Assembly: GCA_027604505.1 (NCBI GenBank)
Contig: JADIIX010000042.1
Span: 99,176 to 163,175, forward strand
DNA length: 64,000 nt
Direction of reading: 5' to 3'
Origin: Gonapodya sp. JEL0774
Lineage: Eukaryota; Monoblepharomycota; Monoblepharidomycetes; Monoblepharidales; Gonapodyaceae
Made by a program: the position numbers and the translations under genes. The notes under the pieces are model-generated. The model was given only the letters and a program-made list of their open reading frames with translations. It ran no database searches and was not told the origin of the DNA. Positions 23,118-33,832 of this stretch are shown piece after piece (the first letter of the stretch is position 1; the number at the start of each line of letters is the position of its first letter).

Positions 23118-24249
23118 TTGGATTCAGGTGGTATGCGTGGGGCCGGCTCAACTCAAATCAGCGCAGTGTGTTCTTGGGAACGGACCCGTGAAACAACCCC
23201 CCATGCAGTTCATTCCTTCTAAACCATTTTCACATTTCACATTTCTCTTACACAGTGTCAGTATCAAGACGTCGCAAAACTGTTGTGCTTCTGTAGGAAA
23301 ATACGATTTCTCTTTCTATCCCTATCCGCAGGAAAGTGTTGATGATCACACTTAATGCTTAAAGACCGATGTACGAGGAGAGGGTGAACCTGTCGCTAGC
23401 AATCTATAAGCCACTTTGAGACGGGTATGCAGTCCCGTTGACTGTACGCCGGTGGGTCCCGCTAATGCCGCCAGCTGTATGCTCTCAACTCGAACACCGA
23501 TGATTTCACCACCATGATCCAGAGAATGGCACCACAAGCCAAGCACTCATTACGTAACCTGTTCTATTGGATTTGTGCTTTGCTCGTCGGATAATTCACG
23601 AAACTGAGGAGCAACAAATGATGAGTGACTTCCTTCAGTGTGACGGCAACTTAAGACACGACGACACACTTGTTGTTGCACTGGAGGTTGCCTGACGGTA
23701 ACAGTATTTGGAGCGCTTCGAAGAACATTTTTTCATGGTGGAGAGCGAGTTTCTCAAGGAGAAGTTGAACAGGCAAAGGAATGCTGTGACAAAAAGAGCA
23801 GCCAGGCGTTGATGGAGTGGATGGAAAGATCGCAGCACCGGCGCGATCGAGGTTAATGTACTACAGTAATGATCTGTTAGTAGTGGGTTTCAAAGTTCGT
23901 CCGAATAGTGAAGGCCGGGGGTTCTAATTTAATAGGCCGGAAAAGGACACTGGTTTGCCAAAGTTCACACACCGCCAGCTCCACACGCCACCGTAGAGTT
24001 ATACAGCCAGCCACAACCACAGTAAGAGCTGCACTAGAATCAGGAGAGTAATGGGGTCCCGTCCCGAGCTGCTCAGCCGAATAAATTAATTGTTTGATAT
24101 TTTTTCAGTTGGTGCATTGAGCTTTGAGGATGCAGCCTTCGGTCCGCCTGAACTCTTGATGCACTCAATAAACTGTTCTTGAACCATACTATATCTCTTT
24201 CAAGAACCCACGAAACACCGCCGATCTTTCCACCATCGCTCCTTCGGTG
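23118..24249. other. Intergenic, no gene seen
   Basis: Divergent promoter space between SNX4 and the FkbM-type gene. Only short ORFs occur and no domain is visible. No repeat longer than a few bases was noticed. Confidence 0.5.
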
Positions 24250-25843
24250 ATGAAGATACCAGTCATAGTCGCTATAGGCGTCATCATAATCGGCGGGCTG
24301 TTCGGTACTCGTTTTTACTTGGATCACAGAGAGCATGGACCCCATGGACCATTCAGACCACCGGGACCACATGGACCACATGGACCACATGGTCCTCCTC
24401 ATGGTGAACGTGAGTATGTGCTCAGAAAGCGTACACGCTTTTGTTTCGCATCGATTCTTACAGGCTACCCTTTTGCCGCCACGATTTTGATCGCATCCCA
24501 TTTCGACCTCCATTATGCAATGCTCGTTCAAACAGAAGATTCACAGCAGTCTCATAACGCAAATATGAGGGAAGAGTTTTTACACATTATGAGGGAGCAG
24601 TGGGCAAGGAAGATGAACGTACAGCTGTTCGCGGGGTTCTGGGACGTGGAGCTCCTCACAGCACCGCTGGCCGCGTGGTATGAGAGGGAGACGGTATGGA
24701 CGAATCCTACCGTCCCTGTGGACTTGTTTATTGACATCGGGGCCAATGTGGGACGGTGAGTGTAAATCATATATGTTCGGTCAGTCGGTGGCCTAATTCT
24801 CATACCCTCTTCCCGCCTCTGTCTTGAAAACGAAAAGAACGAGCGAAAGATTTCTATCCCATTTCAGCTCTTACACCTGTTTCGATGAGTCTACCACCAT
24901 TAGCCGGTGGATGGACTGCCGTGCTATTCGAGAGTACTTCTTGGCGTTCGAGCCCGTGCCCTCGACATACAAGGTGATCACGGGACGTGCTAAGAGGCTG
25001 GGATGGGACCGGGGTAACTGGGTTGCTGTTCAAGCTGCCGGTATGTTTCCTTTTGCTAAGTACCATCACCGTTGGTAGCCCTAGAAGCTGAAGCTGGATC
25101 CCAATCAAACCACCTTTCGGACACTACCAGCCAGCAACTCCAATGGCGTAGTACCATTTTACGCCTCGGGGGATACTGGAGACGAGCAGGCCAGCTTCGA
25201 CAAAGCCGCCTCTCTCAATGGTCCCGAAATCCAAGTCGCGACCATTCGTTTGGACTCAATGCTTCTCAACGGGGCAGAGGAACTACAAAATCTAAAGAAG
25301 CAGGGCGTGGAGGTGGGGTCGTTTGGACCGTTGGATCGGATGATTGAGTTCCTCGGCAATCATACGATCACGCGCGCGGGGCGGAAATTCATTGATTCGT
25401 CCGCTGTTAGGATATACGTTCTTAAAAGTGAGCTTTTGTGCTAGTTTTTTTTTCCGTCTTCAACTTTGGCGACAATACCCCCCACTCCCTCCCTTTCTGC
25501 AGTTGATGCCGAAGGCTTTGACCCTGACGTCATCCGCGGTGCCGAGGGTACCATCCGCACTCCTGGCCTCGTGAAGTTCCTCGCCTTTGAGTACAATGAC
25601 AAATGGTTCACTGCCGGTCGTACTGAAACCCTTCAATCTGTCGTAACCATGCTGGACGGCTGGGGTTTCAAATGCTTCTGGGTGACCCCGCACGTGCTTG
25701 CTCCTTTGTGGGGGGAGTGGTGGGATCCGTCCTACGAGATTCGTGGCTGGTCCAATGCATTCTGTGCCAACGATGCGGATGAAAGTGCGAGGGCGTTTGT
25801 TGCAAACTACAATCGGGGTTTGGCGATTCCTGGATGGAATTAG
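24250..25843 (+). CDS. Membrane-anchored FkbM-family methyltransferase
   Basis: Five exons (24250-24409, 24464-24755, 24868-25040, 25131-25427, 25503-25843) give 420 residues. Residues 3-20 (IPVIVAIGVIIIGGLFG) form one hydrophobic anchor, followed by a short collagen-like repeat of Gly-Pro-His (RPPGPHGPHGPHGPPHGE). The catalytic part has the SAM-binding motif DLFIDIGANVGR, then YFLAFEPVPSTY, FYASGDTGDEQASFDKAAS, TIRLDSM and VLKIDAEGFDPDVIRGAE, all FkbM hallmarks. The topology suggests a type II protein with the enzyme on the luminal or outer side. The substrate is unknown; many FkbM enzymes O-methylate sugars or lipids. The fourth exon start was fixed by frame (CTACCAG|CC), since nearer AGs shift the frame. 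The first intron is 54 nt and in frame, so retention would not truncate the protein. Confidence 0.85.
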
Positions 25844-27056
25844 GACTTGACGTTCCAGTAATCTCCACTGGCATATTGCAGACTTGTTTTGTAGGTTTGA
25901 TTGTGGGGTCTGCAGTAGTACTACTTCACGTTTGGCATGTACTTGAACTCTTATCTATGGCACTCTAATACCCGTAAAAGAACTTTTTTTCAGATATGGA
26001 GTTCATAATGTCTCTCCGTGTTTACTGGAAATGTTGATTGCCGCCACGTCGTCATACATTGTGTACGCGACACCATCTCAGTCCCCACAGAGATACACTA
26101 CTATGATGCAGAGCGTATAGAATTACATTAGGTATGGGTAACGCTATGCGAGCCGGGGCCTCCATGTTGGATGCTTGCCGGCATGGAGCGTCACGCGGAC
26201 CCAAGCGCCGAAGTGGCAGTTAAAACGATAGGAGAAAGTGACACATAGGCCCACTTCTCCAAAGTCGAAGGGTTTAATAGACGACGCTCCATCAAAGTTT
26301 CTCCGACAGTCTTGCACCGTGCACGACCGAGGTGAGCCGGCCAACAAAATGAATTATAAGTATTGCTTTATCTCTCGAACCTCAGAGACAACAAAAATCA
26401 TAGAACTCTTCGGTCTAGGTGACATAACGAAATGGAGTATCCTGTCGCTTTCATGAGAATGTGTCCTGCCTTCCCGGCAAACAAGCTAAACGAGCTATCT
26501 CAGCATCAACGTAGCAATATTATGGTTCGCCGTTACGTCTGTGCACTGAACTCAGACGACTGTTCTTCTTTGTGCTCTTGTGATGTAATGATGCACCGTT
26601 GTGAACCTTTGGAACTGATGACGGGTTTCCCCATAGAGACAGATATTATTCTTTTGTTGGGAGCACCCCAATGTCAATGAAGGCCGTGCCCAGAGTCAGT
26701 GGAGAGGAAGAAAAGCAAAAAAATCGGATGCTCCGTCATCGCCTGTCGTGCAACGATCATTCGCCGTGATGGAAACCCTTCATGGCGGCGGCAGCGGGTA
26801 GTGTTTGCACCTCAAGAACCGCGCCAAGAGGTTCTCCTGTGCCGATTTCATTTACTCTGAAACGCTTTCGTGTGCAACCGCGGCGCTTCCTCATCAGACG
26901 TCGGTGATGAGCGTCATTAGAAGGTGTTCAAGAACCGGAAAGATTATCGTCGCTACTTGCAGTCATTGATTCCGAATATCCATTCAGAAAGAACAGCACA
27001 ATTTCTTTATGGTGCATGAAGATTCGGGCTTTCGTTTGAACTGCTGAGACCAACTA
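25844..27056. other. Intergenic, no gene seen
   Basis: About 1.2 kb upstream of the kinase-GTPase gene. Short ORFs at 26238-26456 and 26432-26680 show no domain or splice context. No RNA gene was recognised. Confidence 0.5.
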
Positions 27057-29135
27057 ATGAAAGGGCTGACTGCCTCATGGCCACGGCCCCAAAATGTAAC
27101 TCAACATCTAATGGCAACTGGCATCGTCAAAGCTCCAGTTCCCGTATCGAGTGCAACGACGAGCATGCCGATCATTCCCCTGGCGGACCTCAAAGACAAG
27201 GAGGACCTGGCGTTCGGAGGGTTTGGCATTGTGTTCAAGGCTACGTGGACACAACGAAAGCTCGCAGGCCTCGCGAAAACCCGTATACCGGTAGTAATGA
27301 AAAGATTGCGCAGTGATATGATGGATCACAAGGCGGTGAGGTTATCAGGATGACGAATTTCTACGCCGATGACAGCATTCATAGAAATATCGAACCCGGT
27401 CACGTTTTTCCCGGAATCTCAAAAGGAATTCGCGCGTGAGGCGAGCATTTGGTGGAACTTGCCTCTTCATGAAAACGTTTTACCACTCTACGGCGGAAAT
27501 GTCGATTGCGACCGACCGTACATGGTCTGCAAGCTTGCCGAGAACGGTGACCTGACTGGGTTCTTGAGGAAAAATACTTTGACTCTGCAAGAAAAATTAA
27601 GTCTGGTAAGTCTTATCGTACGCACGTAGCCTCGTTAGGCTAAGTGCGCATCATGCTGTTCTTCTTATTCCAGATGCTCGGTATCGCGCGAGGAGTCCTC
27701 CACCTTCATGAGAACGGAATAACACATGCGGACTTGAAAGGAGAGAACGTACTCGTTGACAAGCAAGGTACACCTATGGTGTCTGACTTTGGATACGCCA
27801 AATCGCGCTTCATCGGCAACAACCAATCCATCTCGAGGAGGGACTCGACAAATGCGACGATTGGTGATGAGAAAAGATGGGGAACAACAGTTTACCTACC
27901 ACCTGAGCGTCTCAAGCTCATGCTAGAGGGATCAATGAGTCCACCCTCAAGAGCCGGTGATGTCTATGCGTTTGCGATGATTTGCTTCCAGGTTTGTGCT
28001 TTTAATTTTTTATGACATTCGTCTTCTCATGACACGTACATTACTACATTCACCACAACTTCTGTTGACGTGATAGATACTGCGATTTGGCCAGCCGCCA
28101 TTCCCAGACAGGGTTCGTGATACAAGCCTTTGGGAGGACATCGCTTTCAACAACCTTCGTCCAGATAACCAGGAGCCCTCCGCACTGCATCAATTATCCA
28201 GTCGCCTTGCTGAAGCGATCAGACAATCGTGGAGTAGAACCCCCGAGAACCGTCCTAGCATGTCCCTGTTTGTTGAGATTTTGGAAATCCCTTTCAGTAC
28301 TCATTCAATGAAGTTTGTCGGAGTTGGTGATGGAGCGTGTGGGTTGACCGCGCTTTATTGGCGATTCATGAAGGGAGAACTATATACAGTGAGTTATCGT
28401 GTATGGGATCGAGTTCGAGTTATGTGGTTCTGAAGATGAACTCGTGTCCTTGCTTCAAGCTTTATGTTCCTACAATACTTGAAAACTACGAGTTCGAATG
28501 TCGAATTAGCGGGCTAGGACGCAATGACGTCAATGTGAAGCTGCATCTTGCAGACACAGCTGGACAGGAGCAATTTGCATACATTCGAACAACACTGCAG
28601 TACCCTGGGAGTGATGCAATACTTATGTGCTTCAACATAGGGTGGCAAGATTCCTTCGACAATGTTTCTGAAACATGGTACCCTGAGATTCGACAATTTT
28701 TGCCTGGCAAACCAATAATCCTCGTCGGATTACAGAAGGACCTCCGGGATCATCCACGAAATGTGGGACTCGAGCCTCCAGTGACACAATCCCAGGTAAT
28801 TTATTTCTTTCGCCTTTAATTGTGTTGCTGAATGCTACACGTGCCCACATGTCCTGAGAGTTGATTCTGGGTCGCATTCCTGACAGGGCATGGCTCTCGC
28901 AAGCGACCTGTCTCGCAAAAGCGGTCGCACCGTTCCTTACATTGAGTGCTCAGCAAAGACCGGGGAGAATATCAACGATGTGAGTGTCATCGCTTCCAAA
29001 ACCTACCGTTCGCCCTTCACACTGCTGTGACAATGTGGCCTTGTTTTGCTGTCTGGGCGTCTGCGCCACCAGGTCTTCACCACTGCGGTGCAGGCGGTGC
29101 TCCAAGATCGTAGAGCAAGAGCTAACGCCACCTAG
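27057..29135 (+). CDS. TKL-type protein kinase fused to a Rho/Cdc42-like GTPase with a degenerate P-loop
   Basis: Seven exons (27057-27335, 27426-27605, 27674-27991, 28077-28388, 28460-28795, 28887-28979, 29073-29135) give 526 residues. Kinase, ~51-330: glycine loop AFGGFGIVFKATW, VVMK lysine 82, EFAREASIWW (helix C), THADLKGENVLV (catalytic Asp 173), SDFGYAK (Asp 191) and GTTVYLPPERL. Exon 4 runs without a stop from the kinase C-lobe (SRTPENRPSM) straight into MKFVGVGDGACGLTALY (from 337). The GTPase continues with YVPTILENYEFE (switch I), ADTAGQEQFAYIR (G3), VGLQKDLRD (G4, Gln as in Cdc42) and ECSAKTGENINDVF (G5). The P-loop lysine of GKT/S is Leu349. The C-terminus (RRARANAT) has no CaaX box. 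The first intron acceptor (AAAAG|GAA, 90 nt intron) is the least certain junction. The kinase looks active; the GTPase may not bind nucleotide normally. Confidence 0.82.
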
Positions 29136-31116
29136 AACTGCAGTGAGCGGTGCCTGCGCTCTACCAATGGCGTGTGGTATCGAACCTGCCCTCCTGCGAC
29201 TTATTGCAACTGCTCGGCACCACCACTTGTGCCCCACAAGTCGCAAGCCAGCCCGAAAAATCTTCTCTTTCAAACCGACGATCTCGGTATCTACAGAATG
29301 TTGAGCTCAAGATTATCGTTCCGTGATCCTGTTCTTGTTGGTGGGCANNNNNNNNNNCCTCACCCCCCCCCTGCCGCCGCCCCTCGGCGTTCCGTCGTGG
29401 TCAGTGGTGCACACATGTATTTATGTGATTCATTGCATCTTTTGGCTCGCTGCCCCGTCGTGGTGGACACCTGTATTTATGTAATCGCATCTTTTGGCTC
29501 TCTGCCATTCTTGCCCCACGCTTCTTCGCAATTGTGTAGACATGAAATATGAAACTTTGTCCGGCCTAGAACACCATTCGTTCCCCTGCCGGGGCGAACT
29601 CTTTTGCACATATTGTTCGATGACCGACACCTCATCCAAACTGGTACGGGTAGATGCAAGCCCACGTCCTTACTTTTTTCAGAGCACAATAACAGGAACG
29701 GACCGGCCTGATGATTGCACCCGTCAGAAAGGACCTCTCTATCGCATGTGTGGATCATAACCACGCACCGGGACGGATGCACAGAGAGGACGGTTGTCGC
29801 GTGCACCCGCGGGGGACGTGGGAAAGATTACGTGAGCGGGTTGTTCACTGATGCTCTGCGCGAGCCGTTATGTGCTGTTGGCTGCCCGGCTGGTCCCGGC
29901 AGGGGGCTCCCTTACTACGGCTTACTGAACTGCACAAATACTGTCTGTACTCTGTTCCATGCCACCCCATGCCCCCGACGCCCGAACGCCACCCGAGTCC
30001 CGACCCGAGCTGGCAGTTGGTGTCACACTGTGTCGTTGATACAACTCACACGAAAGGACGAAACCCCACGCCCGACCTCCCGGCACCCTCCATCGGTGCC
30101 AACTGCGAACTGTGACGGATCACGGGACGCGGGACACGGATCAAATAACACGGGACACTCCACCGTCACGCGTCACGCGTGCCGTACCTGTCTCCAGGGG
30201 TGTGGAGGAGCGGGTGGTGGGCGGGTTTGTTGATGCCAAACAAACACGGGCACGAGCACCGGCATGCGTGCGCGGACGGACGGACGAGGTGGACAGAGAG
30301 GAGACAGGAGGTGGGACATGGGACGTGGATGGGACGGTGGGGGGCCGCGGTGGCGGTGAGGGTGACGGTGCACGGGGTGTGGGGTGTGGTCGGCGACAAC
30401 AGCAGACAACGACAAACGACACTGACATGCGTATGTATGTACGCACTACGCACTACGCAGTCGGGGTCGGGGGTCGGGGTATTCCGATTTCGCGGTCCCT
30501 GGTTCGCACAATGAAGGGCCAGGTGGATGTACGGTTTTTCCCCACCTACCCCGCCTGGCACCTAACTCCACCTCCACGTTGGGAGTTGGACAGGGCTCGT
30601 CGAGCGTCGGACGTCGGACGTCGACGGGTCGGTACTTTGGTGGCTCGCAGTTCGCAGCTTCGGTTTTCGGACTTTGGTGTCGGGACTCGGGACTCTGGAC
30701 TCAGGGCCGGCCCGTGTGGGGTGTGACTCTGGACTCGGGGGCGGCCGATGTGGGGTGTGGGTGTGGGTTTTGTGGTAGAGGTTCCTCATGACGAACGGGG
30801 ACGTCGACGTCGGGCGACGGTGGTGGGTTTGGGGTGGGTGTGTACCCATCAGGGGGAACTTTTCGGGGCACATGTAATATTTGGTTGTGGCTTGCACGGG
30901 ACACGGGTCCAAGAATACTCTATTCCCACAAGAGCAACGTTCTATGCACAGTTCTATGCACAGTCGTCAGCCGTCACGTGCGATGTGCTGTGGTCCCGGA
31001 GCGCACAAGTCCAAAAGTCCAACGTGTTGACGTGTCACACCACCGGTTTCAAGGGGGGCGTGCTCTGTCCATGACATGACCCCATGAAACATGTCCCCAC
31101 TTGGCCGACCCACCAT
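29136..31116. other. GC-rich low-complexity intergenic stretch containing an assembly gap
   Basis: After the gap the sequence becomes strongly GC-rich with short direct repeats (for example cggacgtcggacgtcg near 30607, and gactctggactc around 30689-30738). Long ORFs exist on both strands, but they reflect GC-rich composition. They overlap each other, are rich in Arg/Gly/Pro/His and have no domain. I call no gene here. Confidence 0.55.
29348..29357. other. Assembly gap (10 N)
   Basis: Ten consecutive undetermined bases mark a scaffold or ambiguous join. The composition differs sharply on the two sides, so the true distance and even the adjacency of the flanks are uncertain. Confidence 0.99.
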
Positions 31117-32334
31117 TTACGCCCTCCTCTGCCCCATCCCCGCCCCACTCCTTCCACTCCTCTCAGTCCTGGCCCCTACCGCACCCGCCCCACCGCCTCT
31201 GCCCACCATCACGTCCCTCTTCCCACTACTGGCCTCGAGCACAGCCTGGCACCTCACCTCGACGCCCTCTCTCACCGCCCGTGCCAGTACTCCGGCAAAA
31301 AGTTCCACCGCTGCCACGTTGTCGTCGTTTCCAGGGATGGGGTACGTGACGCGTCGGGGGTCGCAGTCGGAGTCGACGAGGGATATGGTGGGGATGAGGT
31401 GGGTAGAGGATTCGGCAGCGCAGGGGAGGAGCGAGGGGAGGTCGAGGAGGATGAGGAGGGAGGGAACGTGGGGCGAGTGGGTGGTGGGGGAGGAGGGGGA
31501 GGAGGGAGGTTTGGAGGAAGGGGAGAGGGAGTCGGGAGGAGGAGAGGGAGATGCGCCGGCTGCGCCGGAGGAAAGGTCCACGTCGATGTCGAGGGATAGT
31601 TCTGGGTCGGAGGCACCACCTGCACCAGGCCCTCCACCAGCACGTGCACCTCCACCAAACTCTGCACCGTCACCACCAGCCGCAACACTGGCCACGCTCC
31701 TCTTGAGCACACGGTCCCTGTTTGCAATGGTGCCCGGTTTCCAATCGGTGATGAAGTAGGATCCGGACGATCTGGCGGCGTCGACGGCGATGCGGTGCGT
31801 CCAGGGTCTACCGGCCACGAAGACGACGATGCCGCCATTGAGCGCGACTTCGCGAGCGACAGCTGTAGCGCGTCTGAGCATTGCCAGGGTGCGTTCGAGG
31901 TTTATAATGTGTATGCCGTGTCGGGTGCCGTAGATGTAGGGCAGCATGTACGGGTTCGCTTGTGAGACTGCGTGACCAATGTGGAGGTTTGCGGCCGCGA
32001 GGAGGGGGAGAGAGAGAGCGTGGTTGGCGGGAAGGGCGGGACGGGAGAGGGGGAGGAAGTGCCAGGGATATGGGGGCAGAGGGGCCGAGGAGGAGACGAG
32101 CACAGACGGGAGTGGGCGGGGTGTGGCAGAGTGTGTGGCAGGGTGTGGCGCGGAGGGCGTGTGTGGGGGTGGGGAGGACGGGGACGAGGAGGAAGAGGAG
32201 GAGGAGCGGAGAGACCAGGCCAAGGTCGAGGGGGGACGTGGACACCGCGACACCAGAGACCCAGATGTCCGGGTCACACAACCCATCCTCGCCATCGCCT
32301 TGGTCGTCGTTTTCGCCGTCGTGGCCATTGCCAT
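31117..32334 (-). CDS. MRP4: Mitochondrial small-subunit ribosomal protein uS2m
   Basis: One exon, 405 residues from ATG 32334; ATG 32286 is a good alternative (MGCVTRTSG). Both leave an Arg/Ser/Pro-rich, unacidic N-terminus suited to mitochondrial import. The uS2 core is clear: LLAAANLHIGHAVSQANPY, MLPYIYGTRHGIHIINLERT, VALNGGIVVFVAGR, DAARSSGSYFITDWKPGTI, then LLILLDLPSLLP, PTISLVDSDCDPRRVTYPIP and GNDDNVAAVELFAGVLARAV. Between the WKPGTI and LLILLD blocks sits a Gly/Ala then Ser/Pro low-complexity insert of about 85 residues. Codons are extremely GC-rich. uS2m belongs to the mitoribosome small subunit and is nuclear-encoded here. Confidence 0.9.
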   Translation of the reverse strand: MAMATTAKTTTKAMARMGCVTRTSGSLVSRCPRPPSTLAWSLRSSSSSSSSPSSPPPHTPSAPHPATHSATPRPLPSVLVSSSAPLPPYPWHFLPLSRPALPANHALSLPLLAAANLHIGHAVSQANPYMLPYIYGTRHGIHIINLERTLAMLRRATAVAREVALNGGIVVFVAGRPWTHRIAVDAARSSGSYFITDWKPGTIANRDRVLKRSVASVAAGGDGAEFGGGARAGGGPGAGGASDPELSLDIDVDLSSGAAGASPSPPPDSLSPSSKPPSSPSSPTTHSPHVPSLLILLDLPSLLPCAAESSTHLIPTISLVDSDCDPRRVTYPIPGNDDNVAAVELFAGVLARAVREGVEVRCQAVLEASSGKRDVMVGRGGGAGAVGARTERSGRSGAGMGQRRA

Positions 32335-33832
32335 CGTCTTTCTGCCCAGGCGGGTCCGATGTCGGTGTGTGTGGGTGAAGAACAGATGCAGTGTGGTGGG
32401 ATGGACCCTGCACGGTGGAATAAGCAGGCGTGGTGTGCCATGGGTTCGTTGTGTTATTCCGAGCGAGAGTATAGTGGATAAGAGGCCGACCTCGCCCAAG
32501 CGCCAGCCAGAGACGAGCAGAGTCCGCCAGAGTCGATTGAACTTTTGCGGTCCATGTGGGCTGAATGAATGGGCTGAAGGTCCATATGGGCTCAATTGAC
32601 AACCGCCAGAGGAAATCGACACTTTCGCGGTCCATATATGTAGGTCCGTATGGGCCGGATCGCATCGGATCGACCACTGGCAGTCGACATCTCTTGCGAC
32701 CGTATGTATGTATGTATTACAGAGACGTGTCCAGGTGAGCACTCCCCATTCCCCCATTCCCCCGTTTCCCATCTCGTCCCCATCCCGTCTCCATCCCGTC
32801 TCCATCTCCACGCCACCCATGATGACCAACCCCGCCCGCGTGCCCCACGTGGTGCATCGGGTTGGGAGTTACCGAGGATGCCGCGAACCCCACGGTGTGT
32901 GGGATGCCCAACCGCAACACCACACCCGTGCCAGTACCGGTCCGATGCCCCCTTTGGGTGTGGTGTGTGAGAATCAATATAGGCCTGGTCTGATGGTGGT
33001 GCGAGCCTTAAGCGGGATGATGCGGGCTTGTCCGGCCGGGAGAGTCTCGAACGAGTTTGAGCGAGATGGTGCGGTACTTGACCTCTGTTTTCCTTCCTTC
33101 CTTCCTCACTCCCTTCCCTTCCTTCCCTCTCCTTGCCTCTTTCCGTCTCTTTTCCTCCCTTCCTTCCCTCTCCTTTGCCTCTTTCCGTCTCTTTTCCTCC
33201 CTTGCCCCATTCCTCACCCATCCCTCATGGAAGGTGTACGGGGACGGTAGAGGGTTAGGTTATTCTTCCATCTTGTATACATAACTGCACCCGAGCAGTC
33301 TCTTTGTATTTTTTTTTTTTCCCCCACCAGTCAATCACTGTAACAATAAATTTGTGTGTGTTAATAAAAATTGCGTGTTACTGTTTGATTGTGTCTGTGT
33401 CTCACACCGAGCGAGATGAGCGAGATCGGGCGGGAAAATACTTATACCTGTACCCCTTGCTCTTGCTCTATGTCCAACATCTCACCGACTCTCTTCATAA
33501 TTATTTGCACCCGTCACCTGATTTACATAATCTGCCACATCGACAACATACATAGTGGTTGGCCAAGGCACACACCATGCGCGGGCAAAGTACCTCTACA
33601 CTCATCTTCAGAGGGTGAAGATATCAGAAAAGAAAGCTCTCGTTTGTGTTACAGCTTCCTATTACATTAGTGCTTGTAAGCATTAGGGAGGAAAAAAACT
33701 TGGCAAAAGCTACAGCAAAAGCTGGGGGCGACCGCACCGCCGCAACGCCGGGTCATCCGCACACCCACACCCTCCGCCCGATCCTTTACCCCCCATCCCC
33801 ATCCCCATCCCTCCCCTCGGTCCCTAGGACAA
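32335..33832. other. GC-rich intergenic with repeats, no gene seen
   Basis: It lies upstream of uS2m and downstream of the first MFS copy. It contains direct repeats of ggtccatatgggct-like words (32545-32655), runs of catcccgtctccatccc (32770-32805) and a CT-rich tandem repeat listed separately. The many overlapping ORFs are compositional. Confidence 0.5.
33093..33207. repeat. CT-rich tandem repeat, ~43-bp units
   Basis: A pyrimidine-only tract on the plus strand built from ttccttcc words. The block tgcctctttccgtctctttt, followed by cctccc and ttcc runs, recurs once at about 43-bp spacing. It has minisatellite character with no coding evidence. Confidence 0.7.

Noticed and set aside
24333-24403. 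ggaccacat triplet-like repeats as a possible CRISPR or satellite
   Set aside because: They are a short in-frame Gly-Pro-His coding repeat inside an exon.
25072-25347. Alternative frame across FkbM exon 4
   Set aside because: It lacks the conserved FYASGDTG and TIRLDSM blocks, which appear only in the frame starting at 25131.
28724-28747. Loss of the G4 (NKxD) motif in the fused GTPase
   Set aside because: The sequence VGLQKDLRD has Gln where many GTPases have Lys, but Cdc42 naturally has Gln there, so this is not evidence of decay; only the P-loop Lys loss is counted.
30112-30726. Long plus- and minus-strand ORFs in the GC-rich block
   Set aside because: Overlapping on both strands and dominated by Arg/Gly/Pro/His; expected by chance at high GC.
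31084-31759. Plus-strand ORFs of 171 and 222 residues
   Set aside because: They are antisense shadows of the uS2m exon, which has a clear family match.
31979-32599. 206-residue plus-strand ORF over the uS2m 5' end
   Set aside because: Antisense, low complexity, no domain.
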